Below are positions 1 to 7,033 of a stretch of DNA of 23,812 nt, piece after piece. Under the pieces are notes generated by a model. It saw only the letters and a list, made by a program, of their open reading frames with translations, made no database searches and was not told where the DNA came from. A program made the position numbers and the translations under genes. Within the stretch, counting starts at the first letter, position 1, and every line of letters begins with the position of its first letter. The stretch comes from an uncultured Oscillospiraceae bacterium (lineage in GTDB: Bacteria; Bacillota; Clostridia; Oscillospirales; Acutalibacteraceae): the NCBI GenBank assembly GCA_900543215.1, contig UQQR01000024.1, positions 1-23,812 of the forward strand, read 5' to 3'.

Positions 1-85
1 CCGGCAGTTTCAGGCAGGGCAGATAATAATCACCTTGTAATTCATACCAAAGCCCATTTTTCTCGTTATAAATGTACTTGTCCAT
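1..85 (-). CDS. TnpV-like transposon-encoded protein, partial
   Basis: Only the first 28 codons are inside the window; the gene runs off the left edge. Translation starts at the ATG whose complement is at 83-85, after a clear GGAGG (complement at 94-98) with 8 bases of spacing. The residues begin MDKYIYNEKNGLWYELQGD and continue with a YYLPCLKLP stretch. I recognise this as the typical beginning of the TnpV family, small proteins carried by clostridial integrative and transposable elements whose molecular role is not established. The identification is from memory of the family's N-terminus, not from a search. It implies that a mobile element lies, or once lay, immediately left of the window. 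The PPIase terminator separates it from the next gene. Confidence 0.7.
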   Translation of the reverse strand, partial: MDKYIYNEKNGLWYELQGDYYLPCLKLP

Positions 86-146
86 TTTGTAATCCTCCAA
101 TATGATTGATTTTACCCACAATCCAATCATTCCGGCCGATTACAAA

Positions 147-200
147 AGCCGAGGGAGAGGACTTCCTTACGAAGCCTCTCCCTTTCGGAGCTTTTTTAAT
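147..200. terminator. Intrinsic terminator after the cyclophilin gene
   Basis: The arm GAGGGAGAGG at 151-160 can pair with CCTCTCCC at 175-182, extended by the partly paired flanks AGCC and CGGAGCT, around a 14-base loop. On the plus strand the stem is followed by six T (192-197). On the minus strand it is followed by a shorter run of four T. It lies just past the cyclophilin stop codon, so it most likely ends that minus-strand unit and could act in both directions. Confidence 0.65.
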
Positions 201-208
201 GCTTATAA

Positions 209-814
209 TTAATCTGTTACGGTTATGGATTTTATTATCGGCTGATTATCGGGAAGTACGGTTCCGTTCGAGTCCGCAACGGGGGTGTTTTCGGCAATCT
301 TATCCACAATATCCATTCCCTCGGTAACATGACCGAACGCCGCATACGAGCCATCTAAATAATCGGCGTCCTTATGCATTATAAAGAACTGCGAAGACGC
401 GCTGTTCATATCCTGCGAACGTGCCATTGAAATAACCCCTCTTTTATGGGATATATTATTCTTAACGCCGTTATTTGAAAATTCTCCCTTAATGGTTTTG
501 TCGCTTCCGCCCGTTCCGTTGCCCTTCGGGTCGCCGCCCTGAATCATAAAACCGGATATTATACGGTGGAATGTAAGTCCGTCATAAAAGCCGCTTTTGG
601 CAAGGTTTATAAAATTCTCAGTGGTTATGGGAGCTGTGTCCCCGTCAAGTTCAAGCTTTATCTCGCCATAATTTTCAACCGTTATTACCGCGTGATGAAT
701 TCCGTAGCCCGAGGAGGTATCGTCCGTGGTTTCGGCTTCCTTTTTGCCTCAGGAGGCAAATGAAAGACAAAGCACTGCCGACAAAAGTATCGCCGCCGTT
801 TTTTTAATGTTCAT
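209..814 (-). pseudogene. Cyclophilin-type PPIase lipoprotein with in-frame TGA
   Basis: Read through, this is a 201-codon cyclophilin, a peptidyl-prolyl cis-trans isomerase expected to act outside the membrane as a folding helper. The cyclophilin core is intact: FHRIISGFMIQGGDPKGNGTGG, then an SMARS...NSASSQFFI segment and YAAFGHVTEGMD. The start is the ATG at 812-814, which overlaps the carboxypeptidase stop by 11 bases and follows an AAAGGTGAC ribosome site, so the two genes are translationally coupled. The first 21 residues form a lipoprotein signal (lysines, a hydrophobic run, then LSFAS). Codon 22, where the lipid-modified cysteine should be, is TGA (complement at 749-751). The frame is open on both sides, and no start codon exists between the TGA and the internal methionine of the FMIQGG motif, so no complete mature domain can be made without readthrough. 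TGA acts as a normal stop elsewhere in this window (2980-2982, 4764-4766). A recent nonsense mutation or a base error are the simplest explanations. Confidence 0.75.
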
Positions 815-2150
815 TTCTGTCACCTTTCTTTTTACCGTACGGTATATATTTAACACGCCTTTTCTTAAGCCGTGAAATATTAAGTCTTACAACCATAATT
901 ATAAATATCAGAACAGCCGCCGCTATTACAATATAAACTATCTTCATATACGCCGAAGAGAAGAACCGTTTGACATATTTAAGACCTATAAGCAGTCGGC
1001 TTGCCTTTACCGAATTCCCCGCGACAAGATTAACCGTTCCGATAACCTGCTCCGCATATATTATGTCCGCTGTGCCGAGAATTTCACCCTTTTTAACGGG
1101 CGCCTCGGTTTTCTCCTTTGAAAGCTTGGGCTTTACAACTATTGTTGAATCGTCCGCTCCGTTGGGTAAAACGGTTTTGAAGGATTTTTCAAAGTAGAGC
1201 GCCACAAAATCGGTATCGAACGAAAGCTCTACCGGCATTTCGCATACAGGGTCGGTAGAACCGGCAACCTCTTTGAATGAGAAATTGTTAAATGCCCAGC
1301 GGTATAAGTTTGCGCTTTCTATAAATTCGACGCGGCGGCCGAGGTTATTGGGGCAATTCATAAGTATGCACATATAGTTATAATTGCCGTATGAGGCGGT
1401 GCTTACAAGGCAGCGCCCCGCTTCGTCCGTAAAACCGGTTTTAACGCCGTGCGCGTACTGATAATAATAATTTGTCGTTGTGTCCTGCATAAGATTTGTG
1501 GTTGATATTGTACGAGCAGGCGACATATTGGTTGCTTCTATCGTATATCTCGGCGATTCGCATACCTTTTTAAAGGTTTCGTTTTTAAGCGCGTATTTTG
1601 TAAGGGTGTATACATCGCGGACGGTTGTGTAGTTGTTCTCGTCGTGTAAGCCTACGGGGTTTGCGTAATGAGTACCCGAAAGTCCGAGCTCGGCGGCTTT
1701 GTTGTTCATCATATCGACAAAGGCTTCTACTGAACCTCCGTAATAAATTGCGGCAAGGTAGGCACAGTCACCGAACGAGGACATAAGCACGGTGTAGACC
1801 AAATCAAGCTGGGTTATCTCTTCATCGACCTTAAGAGTTGAAACCGAGCTTCCGGTTCCCGAAACGAGCTTTTGAACCTCTTTTGTCATGGCAACCTTAC
1901 CGTCGGGATTATAATTTTCGCTTTCAAGCATCAGCGTTACCGTCATTATTTTTGTGAGAGACGCGGGATACATCTTTTTATCTATGTTGTTGCTGTACAG
2001 CACCTCACCCGTATCAAGCGATACAAGCATACCTGCCTTAGCGGTTATATCGAAACCCGAAACCTCGTACGCCGAGGCGTTAAGAGGAACGATAATTACT
2101 GAAACTGTCAAAAAAATTATGAAAATTACGGAAAAAATCTTTTTTAGCAT
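804..2150 (-). CDS. D-alanyl-D-alanine carboxypeptidase (S11 family)
   Basis: A 448-residue penicillin-binding carboxypeptidase that would trim the terminal D-Ala from peptidoglycan stem peptides outside the membrane. It has a Sec signal peptide (1-27, ending LNASA), the acyl-serine motif S64-L-T-K67 in YPASLTKIM and the KTG motif at 237-239 in HGVKTGF. The second motif, normally SxN in an SGNDA context, reads S125-F-G127 within MSSFGDCA, so the usual Asn is Gly. Near the C-terminus there is a membrane helix (402-421) and a very basic 27-residue cytoplasmic tail, an anchor arrangement unlike the amphipathic helix of classical PBP5. The start is the ATG at 2148-2150 with GGGAG 7 bases upstream. 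It is first in a two-gene unit with the cyclophilin. It resembles DacF/DacB-type sporulation or housekeeping enzymes, but unlike many Firmicutes it is not beside the spoIIA operon here, so I give no symbol. Confidence 0.9.
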   Translation of the reverse strand: MLKKIFSVIFIIFLTVSVIIVPLNASAYEVSGFDITAKAGMLVSLDTGEVLYSNNIDKKMYPASLTKIMTVTLMLESENYNPDGKVAMTKEVQKLVSGTGSSVSTLKVDEEITQLDLVYTVLMSSFGDCAYLAAIYYGGSVEAFVDMMNNKAAELGLSGTHYANPVGLHDENNYTTVRDVYTLTKYALKNETFKKVCESPRYTIEATNMSPARTISTTNLMQDTTTNYYYQYAHGVKTGFTDEAGRCLVSTASYGNYNYMCILMNCPNNLGRRVEFIESANLYRWAFNNFSFKEVAGSTDPVCEMPVELSFDTDFVALYFEKSFKTVLPNGADDSTIVVKPKLSKEKTEAPVKKGEILGTADIIYAEQVIGTVNLVAGNSVKASRLLIGLKYVKRFFSSAYMKIVYIVIAAAVLIFIIMVVRLNISRLKKRRVKYIPYGKKKGDRNEH

Positions 2151-2181
2151 GGAAATCTCCCTGAATATGTTGTATAATCGT

Positions 2182-2210
2182 ATTATATCACAACTCTATT
2201 TTTATTTAAA
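2182..2210 (-). promoter_or_regulatory. Promoter of the carboxypeptidase unit
   Basis: Read on the minus strand, TTTAAA (complement at 2205-2210) is 17 bases from a perfect TATAAT (complement at 2182-2187), about 30 bases upstream of the carboxypeptidase start. The -10 box forms one half of an inverted repeat, TATAAT-CGT-ATTATA (2173-2187), whose other half can be the -10 of the divergent plus-strand gene. Confidence 0.55.
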
Positions 2211-2232
2211 GACTTAAATTGAATTTCGGCAG

Positions 2233-2982
2233 GTGAATTTTACGGTATACATAACAGGAGATATGCACGGCTGTCTCGAACGACTTTACGATAAAAATTT
2301 CAGAAAACTGAAAAGCGGCGACATACTTATTGTATGCGGCGATTTCGGTTATATTTTTTCGGGCGGAAAAACCGAGCGTCAGGTTATAGATTTTCTTGCA
2401 ACGAGGCGGTTTGTTACCGCTTTTGTGGACGGAACGCACGATAATCTCGATACCATCTGTAAAGCGAGGGTTACATATTGGCACGGCGGAATGGTTCACA
2501 GAATAAAGGGTAATCTTATTCATCTTATGCGCGGTCAGATATTTGAAATAGACGGGAACAGCTTTTTCACCTTCGGCGGAGGAGAAAGCACGGATAAGGA
2601 TATGCGCCTTGAGCAGGGGAACTGGTGGCGAGAGGAGGAACCGACTCCTGCCGAAATGGCAGAGGGAGCAAAACGGCTTGACGAAGCGGGTCTTAAGGTC
2701 GATTATATAATAACCCACGAACCGCCGTCCCTTGTTAAAAGCGCGATACTTATGCGCAGAGGGGACACCGACCGTGTAAATAAGCTTAACGGTTATCTTG
2801 AGGAGATCGGGCGTTCGTGCGATTTTAAGCATTGGTACTTCGGATCCCTGCACGAGGACAGGGTAATAACCGAACGCCACACCTGCGTTTTCAAGAATAT
2901 GATACCTATAAAGGATTCCGGCAAAAAGCAGTCCGGCAGTGAAAATAATAACAAATTCGAGCTTGTCGGCACCGACGCTTGA
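2233..2982 (+). CDS. Metallophosphoesterase with altered ligand motifs
   Basis: A 249-residue cytoplasmic calcineurin-like phosphoesterase; no signal or membrane segment. Recognisable motifs are G9-D-M-H12-G, G36-D37-F-G, a GTHDN at 67-71 in place of GNH(D/E), a TH162EPP segment, and FGSLHED at 203-209 in place of the usual GHxH. The HLMRGQIFEIDG and FTFGGGESTDKD segments place it with the clostridial single-domain MPE proteins whose substrate is unknown. Two usual metal-site residues are changed: Asn to Thr68 and the first His of GHxH to Ser205. The start is a GTG; the next Met lies inside the first metal motif, so GTG is favoured although the ribosome site before it is weak. It stands alone between the divergent carboxypeptidase promoter and a promoter overlapping its own stop codon. 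The fold assignment is firm, the activity uncertain. Confidence 0.85.
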   Translation: MNFTVYITGDMHGCLERLYDKNFRKLKSGDILIVCGDFGYIFSGGKTERQVIDFLATRRFVTAFVDGTHDNLDTICKARVTYWHGGMVHRIKGNLIHLMRGQIFEIDGNSFFTFGGGESTDKDMRLEQGNWWREEEPTPAEMAEGAKRLDEAGLKVDYIITHEPPSLVKSAILMRRGDTDRVNKLNGYLEEIGRSCDFKHWYFGSLHEDRVITERHTCVFKNMIPIKDSGKKQSGSENNNKFELVGTDA

Positions 2983-3008
2983 CATATATGGTATAATTAT
3001 TCTATACT
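2979..3008 (+). promoter_or_regulatory. Promoter of the pseudokinase gene
   Basis: A perfect TTGACA (2979-2984) overlaps the stop codon of the metallophosphoesterase gene and is followed after 18 bases by TATACT (3003-3008). It lies 60 bases upstream of the pseudokinase ATG, so that gene is probably transcribed separately. Confidence 0.6.
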
Positions 3009-3068
3009 GGCGGCGGTATATTTTAATCAATGCCGTCTCGGTTCCAAATTTTTCTTCGGAGGAAGTTT

Positions 3069-4766
3069 ATGTTCAATACCGACAGATTATGCCCCGGCTG
3101 TATGAGCGACAACGGCGGCGAGAAAATTTGCCCCGTTTGCGGCTGTGAATCGGCTTCGCAAAATCCGCAGGATTATCTTCCGGTAGGCTTTTTGCTTAAC
3201 AACCGCTATTCCGTGGGACTTATAAAGTCGCACAACGGCACGGAAACCGTATATATCGGTTGGGACAATTTAAAAAATACCTCGGTAAAAATTAAGGAGT
3301 ACCTTCCCGTGGGCTTTTGCGAGCGCAAGAGCGGCGGAGCCGTTTCAATGCTTAAAGGCGGCGAGTACACTTTTAACGAGGAACTTATGGAATTTATCGA
3401 TATTAACCGTTTTATCGTCAATTCCGAGCTTCCCTCCCTTATGCCTGTGACCGACGCGTTTGAGGAAAACGGAACGGTCTACGCCGTTATGCAGAACATA
3501 TCGTATATTACGGTGCGAGAATTTTTAAACAAAAACGGCGGCGCTCTTAAATGGGAACAGGCAAGACCGCTTTTTCTTCCTCTTATAGATACGGTAAAAG
3601 GTATGAATGACGCCGGCATTGTTCACGGCGGAATTTCAAACGAAACCGTGCTTGTAGGGCGTGACGGTAAACTGCGCATTTCGGGATACGGAATAAGAAA
3701 ATTCCGCTGTGCCGACAGCGAGCTTGAATCGGAGGTCTTTTCAGGCTTTGCCGCAATAGAACAATATAATTCATCAAAACTTCATATTGATTCTTATACC
3801 GATGTTTACGGGCTTTGCGCCGTTCTTTTTAATGTGCTTATAGGCACTGTTCCGCCCGAGGCAACGCTTAGAATTAAAAACGATTCGATGTCCATTCCGG
3901 CAAAATTTGCCGAGGAACTTCCCCGTCATGTGTTGTCTGCACTTGCCAACGGTTTGCAGGTGATGCCCGAAAACCGCACGCAAAATATCGAGGAATTTAA
4001 GAACGAGCTTGTGTACGCCGAAACGGCGGCTGATAAAAGACCCGAAAAACGCGTTAAAGAAAACGGAGGTAAGCAAAGCTCCGTAAGGCCCAAAAAGAAA
4101 GGCGGCACCGCTAAGTATGTTGTGATTTCATCGGCGTGTACCGCGGCGGTATTTCTTGTTGCGGCAGCGCTTATATTAACGGTGTTTAAAAAGGATATAT
4201 TCGGAAAGAAAAATTCCTCGGAGCAGAGCGTAAGCGCTTCGGAGGAAGCACCGTCCGTAGATTCCATCGGCGCTATCGACAGCGGAGCGGAGGTTTCGGA
4301 TGTGCTTTTCCCTGTTCCTCAGCTTACGGGTAAATACTATGCCGAGCTTGTTGACAATACCGAAAATACCGAATATGAAAAATTCCAGTTCGTAATTAAG
4401 GGCAAGGAATACAGCGATAAGTTTGCCAGAGGACAAATATGCGCTCAATCCTTAGCGGAGGGCACAAATGTTGTAAGAGATACTAAAATAGAGATTACAA
4501 TAAGCCTCGGGCCTAAGGAAATCAAGATTGCGAATGTTAAGGGTCTTGATGAAAACAGCGCTAAGATAGAACTGTTAAAGCAGGGCTTTTTGTATGACAA
4601 TATAGAGGTACTCGAAAAGTATGACGAGGACAAGGAGCCCGGAACGGTTATTGAGCAGGAGCCTAAATACGGAACGCAAATAAGTGCGGAGGCACCTGTG
4701 AAGATATACATTAATTCATACGGAGGTTCTGACTCCTCGGTTTCCTCCGGTTCGGCTGTGGGTTGA
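3069..4766 (+). CDS. Zinc-ribbon pseudokinase with membrane and PASTA domains
   Basis: A 565-residue protein built like a serine/threonine kinase of the PknB/PrkC group, but evidently not a kinase. In order: a zinc ribbon (C8, C11, C21, C24); a kinase-like domain (about 36-315) with the VxIK lysine kept at K76; a linker rich in Lys and Arg; a membrane helix (about 349-373); a Ser-rich stretch; and two PASTA-like repeats outside the membrane (about 412-480 and 481-550), the part that in true kinases binds cell-wall fragments. The glycine loop is lost, HRD is H186-G-G, the catalytic-loop Asn is T193, and DFG is G206-Y-G. The ATG at 3069 is chosen because TCGGAGGA sits just before it; the reading frame is open 13 codons further upstream without a ribosome site. 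It likely acts as a cell-wall-linked scaffold or sensor; the partner is unknown. Confidence 0.85.
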   Translation: MFNTDRLCPGCMSDNGGEKICPVCGCESASQNPQDYLPVGFLLNNRYSVGLIKSHNGTETVYIGWDNLKNTSVKIKEYLPVGFCERKSGGAVSMLKGGEYTFNEELMEFIDINRFIVNSELPSLMPVTDAFEENGTVYAVMQNISYITVREFLNKNGGALKWEQARPLFLPLIDTVKGMNDAGIVHGGISNETVLVGRDGKLRISGYGIRKFRCADSELESEVFSGFAAIEQYNSSKLHIDSYTDVYGLCAVLFNVLIGTVPPEATLRIKNDSMSIPAKFAEELPRHVLSALANGLQVMPENRTQNIEEFKNELVYAETAADKRPEKRVKENGGKQSSVRPKKKGGTAKYVVISSACTAAVFLVAAALILTVFKKDIFGKKNSSEQSVSASEEAPSVDSIGAIDSGAEVSDVLFPVPQLTGKYYAELVDNTENTEYEKFQFVIKGKEYSDKFARGQICAQSLAEGTNVVRDTKIEITISLGPKEIKIANVKGLDENSAKIELLKQGFLYDNIEVLEKYDEDKEPGTVIEQEPKYGTQISAEAPVKIYINSYGGSDSSVSSGSAVG

Positions 4767-4779
4767 TTGAAATAAGTAC

Positions 4780-4808
4780 TTGATTTTTTATAACGCTTGT
4801 GTTATAAT
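4780..4808 (+). promoter_or_regulatory. Promoter of the rimP-nusA-infB operon
   Basis: TTGATT (4780-4785), 17 bases, then a perfect TATAAT (4803-4808). Transcription would start near 4815, about 70 bases before rimP, so that the leader contains the terminator hairpin at 4828-4862. Confidence 0.75.
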
Positions 4809-4827
4809 GTTTGCATTAAGTAAGCAG

Positions 4828-4862
4828 AAAGGTGAGTGGGGCGACCCGCTCACTTTTGTTTT
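4828..4862 (+). terminator. Leader attenuator of the nusA operon
   Basis: GTGAGTGGG (4832-4840) pairs fully with CCCGCTCAC (4845-4853), with one G-T wobble, around a GCGA tetraloop. AAAG before it can extend the stem into the T-run. The stem is followed by TTTTGTTTT, a U-tract broken by one G. It lies between the operon promoter and rimP, with no gene of its own to end. Known biology: in Bacillus subtilis NusA stimulates terminators with imperfect U-tracts and lowers its own expression through a leader terminator. Inference: the same loop works here. Confidence 0.75.
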
Positions 4863-4887
4863 GCGCATCTGTATTGGAGATGGTTAA

Positions 4888-5331
4888 GTGGCAAATTCAG
4901 CCGAAAAGGTCTACGGTCTTATAAAGGACGCGGTAGAGGAACAAGGCGTAAGTCTTTGGGATGTCCGCTTTTTAAAGGAAGGGGCGTCGTGGTATCTGCG
5001 CGTATTTATAGATAAGCCGGAGGGTATAAGTATCGATGACTGCACTAATGTGTCGCACGCGATAGACCCTATTATAGACGCGGCAGACCCGATTGATGTT
5101 TCGTATTATCTTGAGGTATGCTCTCCCGGAATAGAGAGGGAGCTTACCCGTCCGTCGCATTTTGAAAAATCGGTGGGCAGCACCGTGCATTTGAAGCTTT
5201 ACAAGCCGAAAGACGGAGTGCGTGAGTTTACGGGCAGATTAATTTCGGCGGACGGCGGTATTGTAATAGATGCCGACGGTACGGAATATGCGTTTGATTT
5301 TAAAGAAATATCTAAAGCAAATATACAGTAA
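4888..5331 (+). CDS. rimP: Ribosome maturation factor RimP
   Basis: 147 residues, the usual length. RimP helps mature the 30S subunit in the cytoplasm. The N-terminal domain shows the typical SLWDVRFLKEGASWYLRVFIDKPEG run followed by the SIDDCTNVSHAIDPIID and YYLEVCSPGIERELTRPSHF signatures; the C-terminal part (about 80-147) is the small SH3-like domain. The start is GTG at 4888, 8 bases after GGAG (4876-4879); no ATG fits the family N-terminus. It is first in a long operon and 21 bases upstream of nusA, the order seen throughout Firmicutes (ylxS-nusA). Expression should depend on readthrough of the leader terminator just upstream. Confidence 0.95.
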   Translation: MANSAEKVYGLIKDAVEEQGVSLWDVRFLKEGASWYLRVFIDKPEGISIDDCTNVSHAIDPIIDAADPIDVSYYLEVCSPGIERELTRPSHFEKSVGSTVHLKLYKPKDGVREFTGRLISADGGIVIDADGTEYAFDFKEISKANIQ

Positions 5332-5352
5332 TGTTCGGAGGAATTAAGAAAA

Positions 5353-6438
5353 ATGGCAGTTAGAAAATCGTCAAAAGCAAAAACAGACAGTACAAGGGAG
5401 TTTTTCGACGCCCTTAAGCTTATGGAAGAGGAAAGAGGTATCCCGAAGGAATTTATAGCGGAGAAAATTGCGGATGCCATTGTTGTGGCTGCCCGTAAGG
5501 ATTACGGCGGAAACGATATTGTCTCGTGCGTTATCGATACGGAAAAGGAAATTTTCAGCGTTACCGCCCGTAAAACCGTTGTTGACGAGGTAACGGACCC
5601 GTATACCGAGATTTCAAAGGAGGATGCGGCTAAAATTGATTCGAGTGCAGTGGAAAACGGATTTGTGGATATAAAGCTTGACCCCAAGAAGTTCGGCCGT
5701 GTGGTAGCTCAGAATTCCAAAAACAACTTCCGCCAGGGCGTAAGGGAAGCAGAGAGAGGTCAGGTATTGGCAGAGTTCCAAAGCCATAACCGTGAGCTTG
5801 TAACCGCGGTCGTTCAGCGTATCGACCCCAAGACAGGCAACGCAATACTTACAATCGGACATAATGAGGCAACTCTCCCGAAGCTTGAACAGGTGCCTGA
5901 TGAGGTTCTTACAGAGGGCGAGCATATTAAGGTTTATGTTGTCGATGTAAAGGAAACCGAGCGCGGAGCCAGAATAATGCTTTCACGCACACATCCGGGT
6001 CTTGTTAAGCGCCTGTTTGAAACAGAGGTTCCCGAAATATTCGACGGTACTATTGAGATAAAGGCGGTTTCCCGTCAGGCAGGCTCACGCACAAAGATAG
6101 CTGTATGGTCCGCAAATCCCGAAATTGACGCCGTAGGCGCTTGTATAGGACCGAGAGGCGCTCGCGTAAATAAGATAGTCGATGAGCTTGCGGGTGAAAA
6201 GATAGATATAGTAAGATACAGCGACGACCCCAAGGTGTTCGTATCCGAGGCGCTTTCTCCGGCAAAGGTAGTGTCTGTAGAAATAGAGAGCGAGGAGCCG
6301 AAGGTCTGCAAGGCAAGCGTACCTGAAGCGCAGCTGTCGCTTGCGATAGGCAATAAGGGACAGAATGTAAGACTTGCGGCAAAGCTTACGGGTTGGAAGA
6401 TAGACATTCACCCCGAAAGCGGATTTTTCGGCGAGTAA
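5353..6438 (+). CDS. nusA: Transcription termination/antitermination factor NusA
   Basis: 361 residues, the short Firmicute form without the C-terminal acidic repeats of enterobacteria. NusA binds RNA polymerase and nascent RNA, promotes pausing and stimulates weak intrinsic terminators. The N-terminal RNAP-binding domain (about 15-125) includes FFDALKLMEEERGIPKE; an S1 domain follows (about 135-200), then two KH domains with GxxG loops IGPRG (about 260) and IGNKG (about 335, in LAIGNKGQNVRLAAKLTGW). Start ATG 5353 follows TTCGGAGGA. The next gene, rnpM, begins 18 bases downstream. The hairpin with a broken U-tract in the operon leader is the kind of target through which NusA can control its own level. 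Confidence 0.98.
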   Translation: MAVRKSSKAKTDSTREFFDALKLMEEERGIPKEFIAEKIADAIVVAARKDYGGNDIVSCVIDTEKEIFSVTARKTVVDEVTDPYTEISKEDAAKIDSSAVENGFVDIKLDPKKFGRVVAQNSKNNFRQGVREAERGQVLAEFQSHNRELVTAVVQRIDPKTGNAILTIGHNEATLPKLEQVPDEVLTEGEHIKVYVVDVKETERGARIMLSRTHPGLVKRLFETEVPEIFDGTIEIKAVSRQAGSRTKIAVWSANPEIDAVGACIGPRGARVNKIVDELAGEKIDIVRYSDDPKVFVSEALSPAKVVSVEIESEEPKVCKASVPEAQLSLAIGNKGQNVRLAAKLTGWKIDIHPESGFFGE

Positions 6439-6456
6439 TCTTTAAGGAGCGGGATT

Positions 6457-6726
6457 ATGTCAGCAAAAAAGATACCTATGCGTATGTGTACGGGTTGCCG
6501 TGAAATGAAACAAAAAAGCGAGCTGATACGAGTTGTGAAAACGCCGGAGGGTGAAATTAAGCTTGACATGACAGGCAGGCTTAACGGCAGAGGAGCATAT
6601 ATATGCAAATCGCCGGAATGTCTTAAAAAGGCACAGAAATCGGGCGCTCTGTCAAGGGCGTTCGGCTGTGAGGTGCCCGAGGGCGTGTTTTCCGAAATAG
6701 AAGGTGAGCTTAACGGTGGACAGTAA
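6457..6726 (+). CDS. rnpM: YlxR/RnpM, RNase P modulator
   Basis: 89 residues of the YlxR (DUF448) family. Key features are the MRMCTGCRE motif near residues 8-16, with a CxxC pair, and the GRGAYICKSPECL motif near 48-60, which form the family's basic RNA-binding surface. In Bacillus subtilis the homologue (RnpM) binds the RNase P RNA and modulates its activity; the role here is by homology. The start is ATG 6457 after AAGGAG. The 3' end overlaps the start of ylxQ by 11 bases, suggesting coupled translation. The position between nusA and ylxQ-infB is the standard Firmicute order. Confidence 0.93.
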   Translation: MSAKKIPMRMCTGCREMKQKSELIRVVKTPEGEIKLDMTGRLNGRGAYICKSPECLKKAQKSGALSRAFGCEVPEGVFSEIEGELNGGQ

Positions 6727-7015
6727 AAAAATCACTGCGCTGTTAGGCTTTGCTTCCAAGGCTGGAAGGCTCAGCTACGGGTCGGAAGCCGCTTTAAAGT
6801 CCGTAAGGGAAAAAAAGGCTCGGCTTATAGTAATCGGCAGTGATGTTTCGGATAAAAGCCGTAAGGAAGCGGAATTTTTTGCAGGCAAGGAAAATGTAAG
6901 GACGCTTGTTCTTGAAGAATTGGATATAGCTGCGGTGTCTGCCGCAGTCGGCCGCAGATGCGGAATACTGTCGGTTAATGACAGCGGTTTTGCCCACGCC
7001 GTTTTAAAGGCGTAG
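6716..7015 (+). CDS. ylxQ: L7Ae-family RNA-binding protein YlxQ
   Basis: 99 residues with the L7Ae/L30e fold: ITALLGFASKAGRLSYG at the start, then the KARLIVIGSDVSDKSRK strand-helix, and GRRCGILSVNDSGFA at the end. Family members bind kink-turns in RNA; YlxQ's cellular target is not settled. I choose the GTG at 6716 rather than the GTG at 6704, because AAGGTGAG at 6701-6708 gives it a proper ribosome site with 7 bases of spacing, and MDSKKITALL matches the family N-terminus. The start lies inside the end of rnpM in another frame, and infB follows after 18 bases. Confidence 0.9.
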   Translation: MDSKKITALLGFASKAGRLSYGSEAALKSVREKKARLIVIGSDVSDKSRKEAEFFAGKENVRTLVLEELDIAAVSAAVGRRCGILSVNDSGFAHAVLKA

Positions 7016-7033
7016 TTGAAGGAGGAAATGCTA

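Noticed and set aside
749..751. Selenocysteine insertion at the TGA of the cyclophilin gene
   Set aside because: No convincing SECIS-like stem-loop follows the TGA at the required distance, and a lipobox residue must be a cysteine that becomes lipid-modified. A mutation or base error is simpler.
3030..3068. A longer N-terminus for the pseudokinase starting at 3030
   Set aside because: No ribosome site precedes 3030, whereas GGAGG stands right before the ATG at 3069, and the zinc ribbon begins there.
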